A stretch of 64,000 nucleotides of DNA from CAVVEQ01 sp963806635 (GCA_963806635.1 CAWDZA010000015.1:372001-436000); one strand, 5' to 3'; shown: positions 7,917-18,490, counted from the stretch's first letter. Numbers and translations: made by a program. The notes: a model not told the origin generated them from the letters alone.

Positions 7917-9434
7917 TTAATCGATCAGTCTGGGCCGGTATTGCAGAGCTTCAGCCAGGTGCGAAGTGGCGATTGATTCTGAACCGGCCAGATCAGCGAT
8001 GGTACGGGCAAGCTTGAGGATGCGGTGATATGCTCGCGCCGAGAGCTGCATCTGGTTCATAGCGGTTTTCATCAGGCTGCGGCCGCTCTCATCCAGAGCG
8101 CAGAATTTGCGTACTTCTGCCGGGTGCATCTCGGCGTTGCAGGCCAGGTTGGTCCCGGCAAAGCGTTGCTGCTGTACCTTGCGCGCAGATTCCACCCGTC
8201 CGCGGATCACTGCTGAGGGCTCACCCAGCCGATCGCCGCTGAGTTTCTCATAATCCACTCTGGGTACCTGCACATGGATATCGATGCGGTCGAGGAGGGG
8301 ACCGGAAATACGTTTCTGATATTTGGTAACCGTTGAATTGGAACAGGTGCAGGCTTTCACTGGATCATCATAGTACCCGCACGGGCAGGGATTCATGGCT
8401 GCTACCAGCTGGAAGTTGGCCGGAAAGGTGAGAGAACCAGAAGCGCGGCTGATGGTGACCACTTTATCTTCCAGCGGCTGGCGCAGCACCTCCAGCACCC
8501 GCTGTCCGAACTCCGGAAACTCATCCAGGAAGAGTACCCCGCGGTGGGCGAGGGATATTTCGCCCGGGTGCGGCCAGTTGCCGCCGCCTACCAGCCCTGC
8601 ATGGCTGATGGTGTGATGTGGCGAGCGGAATGGGCGGCTGCGCAGCAGGGGGGTATCCGGCGGGAGTTGATCGGCAACCGAGTAGATTCGGGTGACATCC
8701 AGCGATTCGTCGATGGTCATAGAGGGCAGGATGGAAGGCAGGGCGCGTGCCAAAAGCGTCTTACCCGCACCAGGGGCGCCGACCATCAGGACATTGTGGC
8801 CTCCGGCGGCGGCAACCTCCAGGGCGCGTTTAATGTGCTCCTGGCCTTTGACCTCACCGAAATCCGTCTGCACCCAAACCTCCACCTCGCCGGGATCCAG
8901 GGAAGGTTGCGGGGGAATGGGGCGTTCACCGGTGAGATGGGCGGCGATATCTGCCAGGGTATTCACCGGGATCACTTCGAGATCCGGGATTAGGGCCGCC
9001 TCAGGTGCATCTGCCGCTGGAACGAACACACGTTTAAAACCTTCCGCGCGGGCGTGAGCGGCCATGGGTAATACCCCGCGCACATGGCGAACACTTCCAT
9101 CCAGGGAGAGTTCGCCGATCACCAGGCTGCCAGCCAGTTCCACCTGGGGGATGATACCCAGCATGGCGAGGACGCCCAGCGCGATGGGCAGGTCGTAATA
9201 GGGTCCTTCTTTACGGACCGATGCGGGGGCGAGGTTGACGATGACCGGTTTACGCGGGTAGGTGAATCCGGAATTCTTGACCGCTGTCTGAACCCGCTCG
9301 CGGCTTTCCTGCACGGCGGTATCCGGCAGACCGACGATGGTCATTTTGGGCAACCCGCGGCCGGCATCCACCTCCACTTCCACGGTGACGCCATCCAAGC
9401 CGATGACTGCGCAGGAAAACACCCGGGCAAGCAT
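7917..9434 (-). CDS. comM: YifB/ComM family Mg-chelatase-like AAA+ ATPase
   Basis: Hexameric helicase-like AAA+ protein. In naturally competent bacteria ComM promotes branch migration during integration of transformed DNA; homologues also occur in non-competent species. The 505-residue protein has the N-terminal Lon-like ChlI domain (MLARVFSCAVIGLDGVTVEVEV), Walker A GAPGAGKTLLARAL near residue 218, Walker B GVLFLDEFPEF, a zinc-ribbon-like PCPCGYYDDPVKACTC and a C-terminal helical domain with LSARAYHRILKLARTIADL. Length is normal for the family. The coding sequence looks intact. Confidence 0.94.
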   Translation of the reverse strand: MLARVFSCAVIGLDGVTVEVEVDAGRGLPKMTIVGLPDTAVQESRERVQTAVKNSGFTYPRKPVIVNLAPASVRKEGPYYDLPIALGVLAMLGIIPQVELAGSLVIGELSLDGSVRHVRGVLPMAAHARAEGFKRVFVPAADAPEAALIPDLEVIPVNTLADIAAHLTGERPIPPQPSLDPGEVEVWVQTDFGEVKGQEHIKRALEVAAAGGHNVLMVGAPGAGKTLLARALPSILPSMTIDESLDVTRIYSVADQLPPDTPLLRSRPFRSPHHTISHAGLVGGGNWPHPGEISLAHRGVLFLDEFPEFGQRVLEVLRQPLEDKVVTISRASGSLTFPANFQLVAAMNPCPCGYYDDPVKACTCSNSTVTKYQKRISGPLLDRIDIHVQVPRVDYEKLSGDRLGEPSAVIRGRVESARKVQQQRFAGTNLACNAEMHPAEVRKFCALDESGRSLMKTAMNQMQLSARAYHRILKLARTIADLAGSESIATSHLAEALQYRPRLID

Positions 9435-9529
9435 GGGATAAGTGTAGGGGAGCGGGAAGGAAAAGTCAAACTTCCCGGCGACCGAACCTTAAAAAATGCC
9501 CTCCCAACCTTAAAAAATCATCCCGTATA

Positions 9530-9558
9530 TTGAAACGGGAGGGTGAACGGTCTATACT
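9530..9558 (+). promoter_or_regulatory. Sigma-70-type promoter of the nucleotidase gene
   Basis: A -35 TTGAAA (9530-9535) and a -10 TATACT (9553-9558) are separated by 17 bases. The expected start point, near 9565, coincides with the left edge of the palindrome at 9566-9589. The leader to the ATG at 9750 would be about 185 bases. Confidence 0.7.
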
Positions 9559-9565
9559 GATATTG

Positions 9566-9589
9566 TCACCTTACAAATTTGTAAGGTGA
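9566..9589. promoter_or_regulatory. 24-bp perfect palindrome, probable repressor operator
   Basis: The half-site tcaccttacaaa is followed at once by its exact complement, giving a 24-bp palindrome with no spacer. It lies at about +1 to +25 of the promoter at 9530-9558, the usual place for a dimeric repressor that blocks initiation. The core TTACAAATTTGTAA is of TetR/MarR-like style, but I cannot name the protein. As RNA it could also form a hairpin. Confidence 0.65.
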
Positions 9590-9749
9590 GGTAGTCCTTA
9601 CAGAATTGAAAGGAGGGGTACTGGCACTTGGGATAGGAGGGATTGTTTCGCCTGATCGTTTTCTGATCTGTACCGTATGCATTGTTTTGACTTCATTGTT
9701 TCCCGTTTTAAGTGTTTCCACAATTTCATATTTCGGAAAGGGAATACTA

Positions 9750-12700
9750 TGGCGACAAAATTCTTCAAAATTCTCGCGCTGGTGGTGATCCTGAGCATGG
9801 CGATACCGATTGCAGGTATTTGCCCAGCCAATGGCTGCGCCGGCTGTTCCGGTGACTTTTACGATTTTGCATACGAATGATTTTCACGGTCAACTGGAGG
9901 CCTCCGGGAGTAACCCTGGGCATGCGCGAGTTGCAACAGTTGTTAATGATGTCCGTACTGCAGTAGGGGCTGCTAACGTCCTGCTGGTTGACGCAGGCGA
10001 TGAAATGCAGGGCAGCCTGCTTTCGAACCTGGGTGATGGAACACCCACAGGAAAAGGTATACCAACCATCGCGACTTATAACGCCATGGGTTACAACGTT
10101 GCAACCTTTGGAAACCATGAATTCGATTGGGGTCAGGTGAATCTTGCAAATCGAACTACTGAAGCGACCTATCCCTATGTAACCGCAAATATTGTCAAGA
10201 ATGATACCGGTAATTGTGCCACAGCCGGTTGGACAAAACCGGATTTCGCGGATGCACCCTTACCAGTGTTAACCAGTTGGTACTGCACCGAACACAGTGA
10301 AAGTAGCTTTCATTGGTGTAACTACCACTGAAACACCGATCATCACGGTATCCACTGCTACGGCAGGATTATGCTTTAAAGATCCTGCTGATTCCATCTT
10401 ACATTATTACGATGCGATGAAAGCGGACGGGCGGATGTGATCGTTGTGCTCAGCCATCTCGGATATAGCCGATGGCGGTTATGGGTACGGTATCCCGGTT
10501 TATCGGTGATCAGACCCTCGCTGCAAAATTGAATACTGCCGGAAAACCTGTCAATCTGATCATTGGTGGTCACAGCCATACAAACATGCTCACTGCTGCC
10601 ACAGTGGTGGGATCACAACTATTGTTCAGGCTTATTACAATGGTCGCACCGTTGGGACGGGCTGATGTTACGGTCGCTACAAATGGAGCTGTCTCAGTGG
10701 TCTGGTCAGGAACAACCGGCTTTGACTGGTCGTAGCACCAAGATCCAGCGATTGACGCGATCATTGTGACTAGCTATGCGACAGATCCTGCTTATCTGGC
10801 AATGGTCAATACCAACCGGTAGGCTATTCTGCAGTTGATCTTCGCCGCGAAGCAACACTAGCGACAATATGATGGGCACATTCATTGATGATGCCATTTA
10901 CAACTACCTAAATACCGATGCCGAACCCGCAAATGATGTGGATCTTTTCTTTAATAATGCAGGTGGTATCCGCACAGACTGGTGTTATGTAGGTAGGGTT
11001 TGGGTGAACACTCGGTTGTGTTCCAGGAACCCATGCCCCGGCTTGTTGACTTATGGAAATATGTTCACAGTGCTTCCCTTTGGGAATGCTACAGCGGTCG
11101 GAAAGATGACCGGGGCGCAGATCCTGGAAGTGATCAATTATGCACCAAATGTGGCGGGCATGATCCAGCCCGCAGGCTTGAAATACAAGTACTTCTCTTA
11201 TAAAGATGCCAATCCCGGACCTCAACCTTATGCCTGGGGTGCATTTGATGTACAGGTTGTAAATAAAACTCATCAGCATGTGAGCCCTTGGATCTGAAGA
11301 AGACATACTCTGTTGGTACGAATGAGTTCCTGGCTCCAGCAGGCGGGGATGGTTACAACGCATTCAAGTACATGACCAATATCACCTACTGGGGGGATAT
11401 GCTGAATGCGGTCAATGCGTATGTAAGCGCTACATTATGGAACCGCCAGAAACCGCATATATGGGTCCAAATGGGGATGGAACGCTTGATGGCCGAATTA
11501 TCCGCGATGGGACTGATGCGGGCGGAAGTATCGTACCGATTACCATCCTTCACCACAATGATTCGCATGGAAACCTGGCTAAGGGTACCTATGTTGGCTA
11601 TACCCAGCTGGCAACCCTGATCAAGCAGGAAAAACTTGCACAATCCCACCCGAACCCTTCTGCTGAATGTTCGGGGATGACATCCAGGGTGATGCGATGA
11701 GTTATTACTTCAAGATCTCCTACTACCGGGTAGGCACCTCAGATGGCACTCCAATCGCTGACGCTGCACTGCAGACCAACCCGATCAAGGCTGTTCTAAC
11801 GCGATGGGATATGACGCCATGACCCTTGGGAACCATGAATTCAATTTTGGGAGCGATGTATTCAAGGGCGTCTTGGGACAAGCAACATTCCCAATCCTTG
11901 CAGGCGAATGTTTCTGAAGATTCAGCGGTCCATACGGACTTGCAGCGCGGGGGGTAGACGTTGAACCCTATGTGACAAGACTTTGGATGGTGACATCAAA
12001 GTAGCGATCTTGGGAATCGGCAACCATAGGGTACCAAATTACGAGCTACCTAGCAATATCCCGGGGCTGACATTCTCGGATCCGATCGCCAAAGCCCAGG
12101 AACTTTCAGACTTGTTGAGGCCTTCACAATGATGTGGTAATCGCGCTAACCCACATCGGTTTTACCGAAGACCCTAAGAGCGTGGAAGTGGATAAGAACG
12201 TCGATACCAACCTTGTGGCCAATGTATCAGGATTGGATGCTCTGGTCGGTGGTCACAGCCACACTAACCCGGCAACTGGATTCGGTGCTCTACAAGTACT
12301 TACCCAGCATCGTTGCCGGATCCTGATGGAAAACCTGTGATTGTCAGCCAGGCATACCGGTATAACAATACGCTCGGGGAAGAAATCATTGGCTTGCGGG
12401 CAAAGGGTGGTGGAGCTTACGAGGTGGTAAGTCGAAACCGGCAGGTATCTTACTGTCGCAAGCGGTACAGCGGAAGATGCTGCAACCAAGGCGATCGTTG
12501 ATCCGTATGCAGCTTTATTAACCGCGTACAACAACACAACCTGCTGGGCAGACCACTCAGCCGCTCGATACACGGAACGCTTATATCGCCGAGACCAATG
12601 CCGCCAATCTTCAAGCAGATTCAGCAGTGTGGGAGCTTGCCTCCAAGGGTATCACAGATGTTGATTTCCACATCTCCGGTGCGATGACAAGGCCATCCTC

Positions 12701-13796
12701 TCCGAATGATCTTATGTTCCCAACTGCAACCCCAGCAACACCAGCCTCGATGATTGTCGCCAACATGTTTACTTTGATGCCCTACGAGAACTCTCTGGTG
12801 GTGCTTAGCATGAATGGGCCGCAATTGAAAGCTGTCTTGGAGAGAGCTTACAGGAACTATTACTATTACAAATATGTTCCTGGATATGGCGGGTACTCGT
12901 ATTACACGACTTGCATGATCGACATAAACTCCGGAGGCAAGATAACTTATAACGATCTAAATCCAACCCTGCCAAATGGTAATAACGTCGTTTCTCTGGA
13001 ATTCAAAGCTGGTGACACAATTAAGTCAGTTGATTTCACAGATGCAACGAAATACTATAACGTATCCACGGTCAACTACCTAGCTGCTGGTTCCTGCAAC
13101 TTCAACGATGGCGGGGTTAGCCTGTGGCCACTGGACAAAATTGTTCACGATACGCAGTATTATGTCCGTGATGCGGTAATTGATTACGCCACTGCAATGG
13201 GAACAATAGGACCGGTAGTAGAGGGAAGATTGAACTTCATCACTGATGCAACTCCTCCTACGATCACGATCATTTCACCCACAGCTCCCAAATACCTGCA
13301 TGATAAGGATGTGGTACTTACCTTCAAGGCCATTGATGATGTGTCTGGAATTAAGAAGGTATGGGCTGAGCTTGATGGTAACCTTGTGGAGTTAAAACAG
13401 GTCCCCGGTGATGAAACATCTTGGACACATACCTTTACCCCGTATGATCTAACTATTGGGGATCACACAATTTTGGTTCATGCAATGGATAAAGCCTACA
13501 ACGAGAGTTCAGCAACAGTCACCTTCAATGTCTATGCATCCGTTCAGAGTCTAAAGGATACGATGTATAGACTCTACAATGAAGGGAATTTCTCCAAAGC
13601 GCCTATCTACAAGAACCTGTACAACAAACTGGATCTTGCCCAGGCGGATCTTCTCAAGAAGCAGAATAAACTCGCGATCAACCACCTGACAGCATTCATC
13701 AATGAGGTTAAGGCGCAATCCGGAAAATCGATCAAGGCGGATGCAGCCAACCTGTTGATCACCGACGCCCAATGGGTGATCGCCAGCCTTAAATAA
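9750..13796 (+). pseudogene. Secreted tandem 5'-nucleotidase/metallophosphatase with Ig-like and FIMAH domains, many frameshifts
   Basis: Extracellular UshA-type nucleotidase, here with two copies of the catalytic unit. It opens MATKFFKILALVVILSMAIP, a signal peptide with an AxA-like cleavage site (VFA-QP). Module 1 (about 9840-11480) shows HTNDFHG, DAGDEMQG, GNHEFDWG, GGHSHT and NNAGGIR. Module 2 (about 11540-13240) shows HHNDSHG, GNHEFNFG and GGHSHT. Then come an Ig-like segment (about 13250-13540) and a helical FIMAH-type C-terminus (VQSLKDTMYRLYNEGNF onward). At least ten single-base indels interrupt it between about 9805 and 12640, for example near 9805, 10275 and 10430 (GGGG read as GGG); from 12627 onward it is open for 389 residues. 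Catalytic motifs survive in whichever frame is read, so damage is recent or the sequence is faulty. Start 9750 has GGAAAGGG upstream. Confidence 0.8.
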
Positions 13797-13820
13797 CCAA
13801 AATACACCAAAATCAACAAA

Positions 13821-13853
13821 TCGGGCGCGGGATTTCCCGCGCCCGAACTTTTT
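13821..13853 (+). terminator. Rho-independent terminator after the nucleotidase gene
   Basis: An 11-12 bp GC-rich stem (tcgggcgcggg and its complement, 13821-13846) with a tiny loop is followed by ACTTTTTC. It lies between two convergent genes. Read on the minus strand it is followed by only three T, so it works best for the plus-strand gene. Confidence 0.8.
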
Positions 13854-15072
13854 CATTTGCCCGAGGCTTTCTTTTTTAAGGTCTCAAACCCGGCCCGGAT
13901 CTGGGCAATGTGCTCATCGGTATGCTGCGGATATTGCAGGATGTTGAAAGCCTGGCGCCAGTAGCTGCCCTTGTGCTTCACAAACGCGTCCGGTATGCCG
14001 GCTACCATCAAACTCGTCTCCTTCAACGCGCGATGGTACTCCTCCAGTAGGGCTTTGGAGCTGCCGAAAGCATCCACCGTAGCCTTAACGCGAGCATTCA
14101 GGTTATCCCCATAACCATCCGAAACAAACTCCTGGTCAAACAGCACACTATTGAGGAACAATTGCTGGTCCCGTTCGGAATGGATCAAGTGCGCAAGCAC
14201 TTCGTTCGCGCTCCATTCCCCTTTCTTGGGTGCAGTGTTCGCCATTTCCTCACTGATTCCAGTGAAGGATTTTTTCAGCTCAATGAATTTCTCCTCATTC
14301 AATTTACCCAGCCGTTCGGAGAACTCTTTGGGTGTCTTTGGAATCTCGGGAATGGAGCGGAAGGAGAGCTTCACCCACAGCGTTTCCAGCGAGTTTTTCC
14401 GGTAGAGTTGTGTTTCTACGGTGTCACCGGCCTTATGGTTTTGGATGCGCTACCCAAGGACGTTGAAAATCGGTGATCGGTTTTCCATCCATGGCGACGA
14501 TCAGGTCATTTTTCTGAACTCCGGAAACTGTGCACCCATGCCTTCCACCAAGTCCCCCGACCATAGCACCTTTTGAAACAGGAAGTCCGAGTTTGGCAGC
14601 CTTTTTTTCGTTGAGTCCATCGATGAAGACCCCGAGCATCGGCCGATTGACCACCCGCAGGTCGGGACCTTTCTCCAGAATATGTCACCAGGTTATCCAG
14701 GCTTTGCTCCCAGCGATGCTCGACCCGCTTTTGCAATTTCTGACCATCATCATCGTTGGAAAAACCGGATTCCACCAATGTCAACTGTGTTCCCCGGTCT
14801 GTCTTTTTTAGTGATATCGAGATCTTGGTCGGTGTGGGTTCGTAGCATCCCTGGCAGCTGATCTCGATCATCTCACCCGGGACGAACTGAGTGAATTTCC
14901 CCGCGATAAAGCTGCCATGGTCCCACCAGAGATAGACCCGCCCGCCTTCCCGTGGGTCAATCGTGGCTACGTCGCAGAGCCATTCCCTGCAAGCCATCGA
15001 ATTGGTGAACGCGCGAAACACTTCAGCGGGGGGCACTTTCAATTCGCGTTGAAAGGAAATCTTTTTGGCCAT
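13853..15072 (-). CDS. SRPBCC (AHSA1-like) - PDZ - DinB-like three-domain fusion, frameshifted
   Basis: Three pieces in different frames form one protein of about 405 residues. Residues 1-130 (MAKKISFQRELKVPPAEVFRAF onward) are an Aha1/SRPBCC ligand-binding fold. The next roughly 100 residues (NRPMLGVFIDGLNEKKAAKLGLPV, then QKNDLIVAMDGKPITDFQ) are a PDZ domain. The last 170 (VKLSFRSIPEIPKTPKEF onward, with EWSANEVLAHLIHSERD and QHTDEHIAQIRAGF) are a DinB-like four-helix domain with its histidines. Indels fall near 14690, a compensating pair near 14540-14555, and one or two near 14440-14460. Repairing them joins the domains without a stop. DinB proteins are often metal-dependent thiol S-transferases; the function of this fusion is unknown. 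Confidence 0.75.
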
Positions 15073-15285
15073 TTTCTCCTCCTCATGTCAAACATCGACT
15101 GCCTATTAAATAAGCGTACTCATTTTTTGGTGAAATTTCAAGCGGTTAAGAATATTGGATAAAAAGGTGAACAATGTTCGGATCAAATTGTCATATCGAA
15201 ATTCGAATGGGTAAAAAAACCCTATATCAGAGCATCCCTAAAGAAAATGTAACTTAACCGGGAATTAAACCAGGGAACACTCGCT

Positions 15286-16698
15286 TCAATCCATGTCTGC
15301 TTGATCCAGTTCAATTGCCCTGCGTATCTCGGCGTGTTGCTGCCGATTAATTGGGTATTTCCACGCCAGCAGCATAGACCCCCCCAGGAGCAAGGCACAA
15401 AATGGGCCGATAAGGGCGCGTATCGCCCAAAGCGCGGCTTCAGGCTGCACGACAGCCAGCGGCAGGGAAGGGTCGGGCGGGATGCGGTAGCCGCTGAATG
15501 CGAGCACCATTTGCATCAGCGCCAGTGCCGCAGCCGAACCGGATTTCTGGATGAAGACGATGAAACCGTAGTAAGTGGCCTCGCGGTGGTAGCCGGTGGT
15601 GAGCTGGTCCTGGTCAATTACATCAGGGATGATGGAGGCAGGGATCACATGTGCCGCCGCCACGCCCACACCAGCACCAATTATCAGGAAGTAAATTATT
15701 GGAGAGAATCCCGGCGGCAGGAGGAAGAGAGAGACCATCACCAGGATCCACCATCCCACCGCCAGAAGATACGCATTTTGCTTGCCGTATTTCTTTGCCA
15801 GAAAAACAATCAGGGGGATGAAGACGAGGGTGGAGATCATCAACATCCCCAGGATGACATCCACCTGGTCCGGAATGCGTAGCCAGAAGGTGAGGTAATA
15901 CTGGAAGAGCGCTCCAGCCAGGCTGACCGACACCCAGGCGGTGGTGTAAATCCCGGCGGCATAGCGGAAGGGTTTATTCTTCCAGGAGAACTGAAAGCCC
16001 TTGAACAGATTGAAATTATCCGGGCTGACGTTCTGGAATTTTTCCTTTATGAAGAAGAACAGCAGAAAGTAGGGGACGATCGCCAGTATACCAAAGACCA
16101 CAGCTACACTCAGGTAGGCAGACTGTTTTTCCACCACCTGTTCCACAAAAAAGGGCATAGCCACCGCCGCCACCAATCCGGCGATCACACTAACGACCAT
16201 CCGGTAACCATTTAAACTTGTGCGCTCATTGTAATCAGGGGTCAATTCAGGCGTTAAGGCAGAATAGGGAACCGCCACAATCGTATAGGATGTGTCGAAG
16301 AGGATATACACCAGGCTGTAATAGGCGCACAGCGCTGCCTGAGATTCGAACGGAGGGACCCACCAGAGTAGAATAAAAAACAGGCCGAAGGGAATGGCCC
16401 CGAACAGAAAGAACGGCCTGCGCCTTCCCCAACGCGTGCGGACTTTATCTGCATAGACACCGATGAGCGGGTCGTTGATGGCGTCCCAGATACCGCCGAT
16501 CAGGAGGACGGGAATCGCGTAAAGCGGCTGGAGCCCGGCGATGTTATTCAGAAAGAATGCGAAAAAGAATCCAAAGAGCGTGGTGAGCGAGCTATTACCC
16601 CAGTCACCCATGCCAAAGACTAATTTTGTCCGAAAACTCAGATGGTCTTCGGGGATCGCGTTATCAGGGGTTTTGATCTTAAGAGAAGGTTCTGTCAT
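15286..16698 (-). CDS. Glycoside-pentoside-hexuronide (GPH) family sugar:cation symporter
   Basis: Twelve-helix major-facilitator transporter of 470 residues. The family motif around the first cytoplasmic loop, DPLIGVYADKVRTRWGRRRP (about residues 86-105), is characteristic of the GPH/MelB group, which imports sugars or glycosides with Na+ or H+. The second-half segments DVILGMLMISTLVFIPLIVF and IPDVIDQDQLTTGYHREATYYG also fit. No sugar-metabolism operon surrounds it, so the substrate cannot be named. About 210 bases without a gene separate it from the SRPBCC-PDZ-DinB gene. Confidence 0.88.
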   Translation of the reverse strand: MTEPSLKIKTPDNAIPEDHLSFRTKLVFGMGDWGNSSLTTLFGFFFAFFLNNIAGLQPLYAIPVLLIGGIWDAINDPLIGVYADKVRTRWGRRRPFFLFGAIPFGLFFILLWWVPPFESQAALCAYYSLVYILFDTSYTIVAVPYSALTPELTPDYNERTSLNGYRMVVSVIAGLVAAVAMPFFVEQVVEKQSAYLSVAVVFGILAIVPYFLLFFFIKEKFQNVSPDNFNLFKGFQFSWKNKPFRYAAGIYTTAWVSVSLAGALFQYYLTFWLRIPDQVDVILGMLMISTLVFIPLIVFLAKKYGKQNAYLLAVGWWILVMVSLFLLPPGFSPIIYFLIIGAGVGVAAAHVIPASIIPDVIDQDQLTTGYHREATYYGFIVFIQKSGSAAALALMQMVLAFSGYRIPPDPSLPLAVVQPEAALWAIRALIGPFCALLLGGSMLLAWKYPINRQQHAEIRRAIELDQADMD

Positions 16699-16725
16699 CG
16701 ATGAAAAGTTGATAACTAATGGGGA

Positions 16726-17646
16726 TTACTTCGAGTACATTGGAAATTCAAATCCGGACTCACTCCAAAGCGCAAAAACCGCTGTGGAGATCTCCCGTCC
16801 GGCGCTGGTTTCCTTTAATACCAATTCCCCCCTGCGGGTGACACCTGTGAAACCCTGCATCAGGGAGGTGAGCGCGGTTCCCAGGGTGAGGGAGGAGGCT
16901 TTTACCGCATAGGCGGTGAGCAGGATGAAAAGAGGCTTGGGGGAGAGGACCTGGCGGCAGGCGTCCAACAATATTGGAAGTAGGGCGTAGAATTCCCAGA
17001 CTTCCCCTTTTGGCCCGCGTCCGAATTTGGGCGGGTCGAGAATTATGCCGTCATATTGCGCTCCCCGCCGAGCTTCGCGCTGCACGAATTTTAGCGCGTC
17101 GTCCACGATCCAACGAATGGGTCTGGATTCCAATCCAGATAGCGCCTGGTTTTGCCTGGCCCAGGTTATTGCTTTGCGCGAGGCATCCACATGGGTTACC
17201 TGAGCGCCTCCCGCGGCGGCAGCCAGAGTGGCCAAACCGGTATAGCCAAAGAGGTTGAGAACCCGGGTATCGGGCCGGCTGAGGGATGCCTCACGGATGA
17301 AATCCCACTGCGAGGCTTGTTCGGGAAAGATGCCTACATGCCGTGAAGAAGAGAGCCGCACAAGGCAGGAGAGCGAGGCGTAGGAAAGTTTCCATTCCTC
17401 GGGAAGGGATTTTCGGAACTGCCAGTGGCCGCCGTTTTCCTCTGGCGCGGGCTGAAAAACCGCAGCAGCTTTGTGCCATTCTTGATCAGCCAGGGTAGGT
17501 TTCCAGATTGCCTCCGCTTCCGGGCGGATGAGTATGTGCGTGCCGAAACGCTCCAGTTTCTGGCCATTCCCGCTATCGAGCAGCTCATAATCCTTCCAGG
17601 CAGGGGAACTGACAATCAAAATATCATGATCGTGAGTGGATTGCAT
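16726..17646 (-). CDS. Class I SAM-dependent methyltransferase, RlmI/RlmK-like (rRNA cytosine-C5 type)
   Basis: A 306-residue methyltransferase. It has the SAM-binding LNLFGYTGLATLAAAAGGAQVTHVD region (about residues 128-152) and the catalytic-loop motif ILDPPKFGRGPKGEVWEFY. These patterns belong to the bacterial large-subunit rRNA methyltransferase group (RlmI, RlmKL C-domain). There is no PUA domain at the N-terminus; residues 1-95 are instead a divergent beta-rich region. The exact target base is unknown. It is transcribed with the GPH transporter gene or separately; the spacing is 27 bases. Confidence 0.82.
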   Translation of the reverse strand: MQSTHDHDILIVSSPAWKDYELLDSGNGQKLERFGTHILIRPEAEAIWKPTLADQEWHKAAAVFQPAPEENGGHWQFRKSLPEEWKLSYASLSCLVRLSSSRHVGIFPEQASQWDFIREASLSRPDTRVLNLFGYTGLATLAAAAGGAQVTHVDASRKAITWARQNQALSGLESRPIRWIVDDALKFVQREARRGAQYDGIILDPPKFGRGPKGEVWEFYALLPILLDACRQVLSPKPLFILLTAYAVKASSLTLGTALTSLMQGFTGVTRRGELVLKETSAGREISTAVFALWSESGFEFPMYSK

Positions 17647-17772
17647 CTTTGACTCGATTACCCGAACGAAAAATCAGTATACCAGCAAAAATTCACTGAT
17701 TCATCGTTATCCAATTTTAAACGGTTGATTAGAGAATCGTTCACAGAGAAGATTTCCACTAGAATAGTTGGT

Positions 17773-18438
17773 ATGGAAAGCATAGATAAGGAAATCGAAG
17801 CAGGAATGATGGAGACGGATCGCCGTCAAAAAAACCCATGCGGATGCATTGCCGCTGGATTAATCGGGGGTGTTTCTTTTATCCTGCTTATTTGGATTCT
17901 TATGGGTAACTATCTCATCGCATCGGATCCACCAAAAAAAGTGGATGCGATCGTTGTGCTCAGCGGGGCGGAAAGCGACCGCATTCCCGAGGCAGCCAGG
18001 TTATTTAAGGAAGGCTATTCCGATACCGTGATCCTTACCGACACAGGTCTGAGTAAAACGCCAACCCCCGGAACTGAAGAATCCCCCATCGATCCGAACG
18101 GGATCAAAGCCGTAGAGCTGGCCGGGATGGGCGTACCTATCAGCAACATCATATTGCCCAATAATATCGTCAGCAGCACCGTTGGAGAGGCGGAGGCGGT
18201 GCTGGATACCATGCAGCGCCAGGGTATGGACTCTGCCATGATCGTCACCGATCCCTACCACACGCGGCGGGCCAAGATCATTTTTGATCGAATCTTCGAT
18301 GGTTCTGGGATTCAGCTTCGCATCCAACCTGTGGAGGGTCACTGGTTCAGACCGTTCACCTGGTGGCTGCATCCGCAGGGTTGGAAGGTGACTGCCCTCG
18401 AATACATCAAACTGCTTTTATCATCTCAGGGAAATTAA
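17773..18438 (+). CDS. YdcF/SanA-like (DUF218) membrane-anchored protein
   Basis: A 221-residue protein with one N-terminal membrane helix (about residues 22-44) and a DUF218 domain facing outside. It has DAIVVLSGAESDRIPEAARLF, VILTDTG and IVTDPYHTRRAKIIF, the hallmarks of the ElyC/SanA/YdcF family, which in other bacteria is linked to envelope integrity. The start at 17773 fits a TAGAAT -10 element ending 7 bases upstream and no ribosome-binding site, suggesting a leaderless transcript. A frame opens at 17725, but it adds no family sequence. Confidence 0.85.
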   Translation: MESIDKEIEAGMMETDRRQKNPCGCIAAGLIGGVSFILLIWILMGNYLIASDPPKKVDAIVVLSGAESDRIPEAARLFKEGYSDTVILTDTGLSKTPTPGTEESPIDPNGIKAVELAGMGVPISNIILPNNIVSSTVGEAEAVLDTMQRQGMDSAMIVTDPYHTRRAKIIFDRIFDGSGIQLRIQPVEGHWFRPFTWWLHPQGWKVTALEYIKLLLSSQGN

Positions 18439-18470
18439 AAAAAGAACAGGGCCACTTTAGGTGACCCTGT
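18437..18470 (-). terminator. Rho-independent terminator of the cold-shock gene
   Basis: Minus-strand RNA forms a 10-bp stem (ACAGGGTCAC with GTGGCCCTGT, one G-U pair) with a 5-base loop, followed by UUCUUUUUUU. It separates the convergent ydcF-like and csp genes. Confidence 0.85.
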
Positions 18471-18490
18471 TGGTTTGGTAAGATCAGCTC

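Larger units (their letters stand above)
9435..9749. other. Divergent intergenic region with promoter and operator
   Basis: This 315-base gap lies between comM (minus) and the nucleotidase gene (plus). Besides the promoter and palindrome listed separately it holds a near-direct repeat (accttaaaaaat) near 9485 and 9507, and two purine-rich stretches (aaaggagggg near 9609 and ataggaggga near 9643). I found no credible small gene in it. Confidence 0.6.

Noticed and set aside
9620..9650. Sigma-54-type promoter (TGGCAC near 9622)
   Set aside because: The TGGCAC half is there, but the required GC of the -12 element at the right distance is absent.
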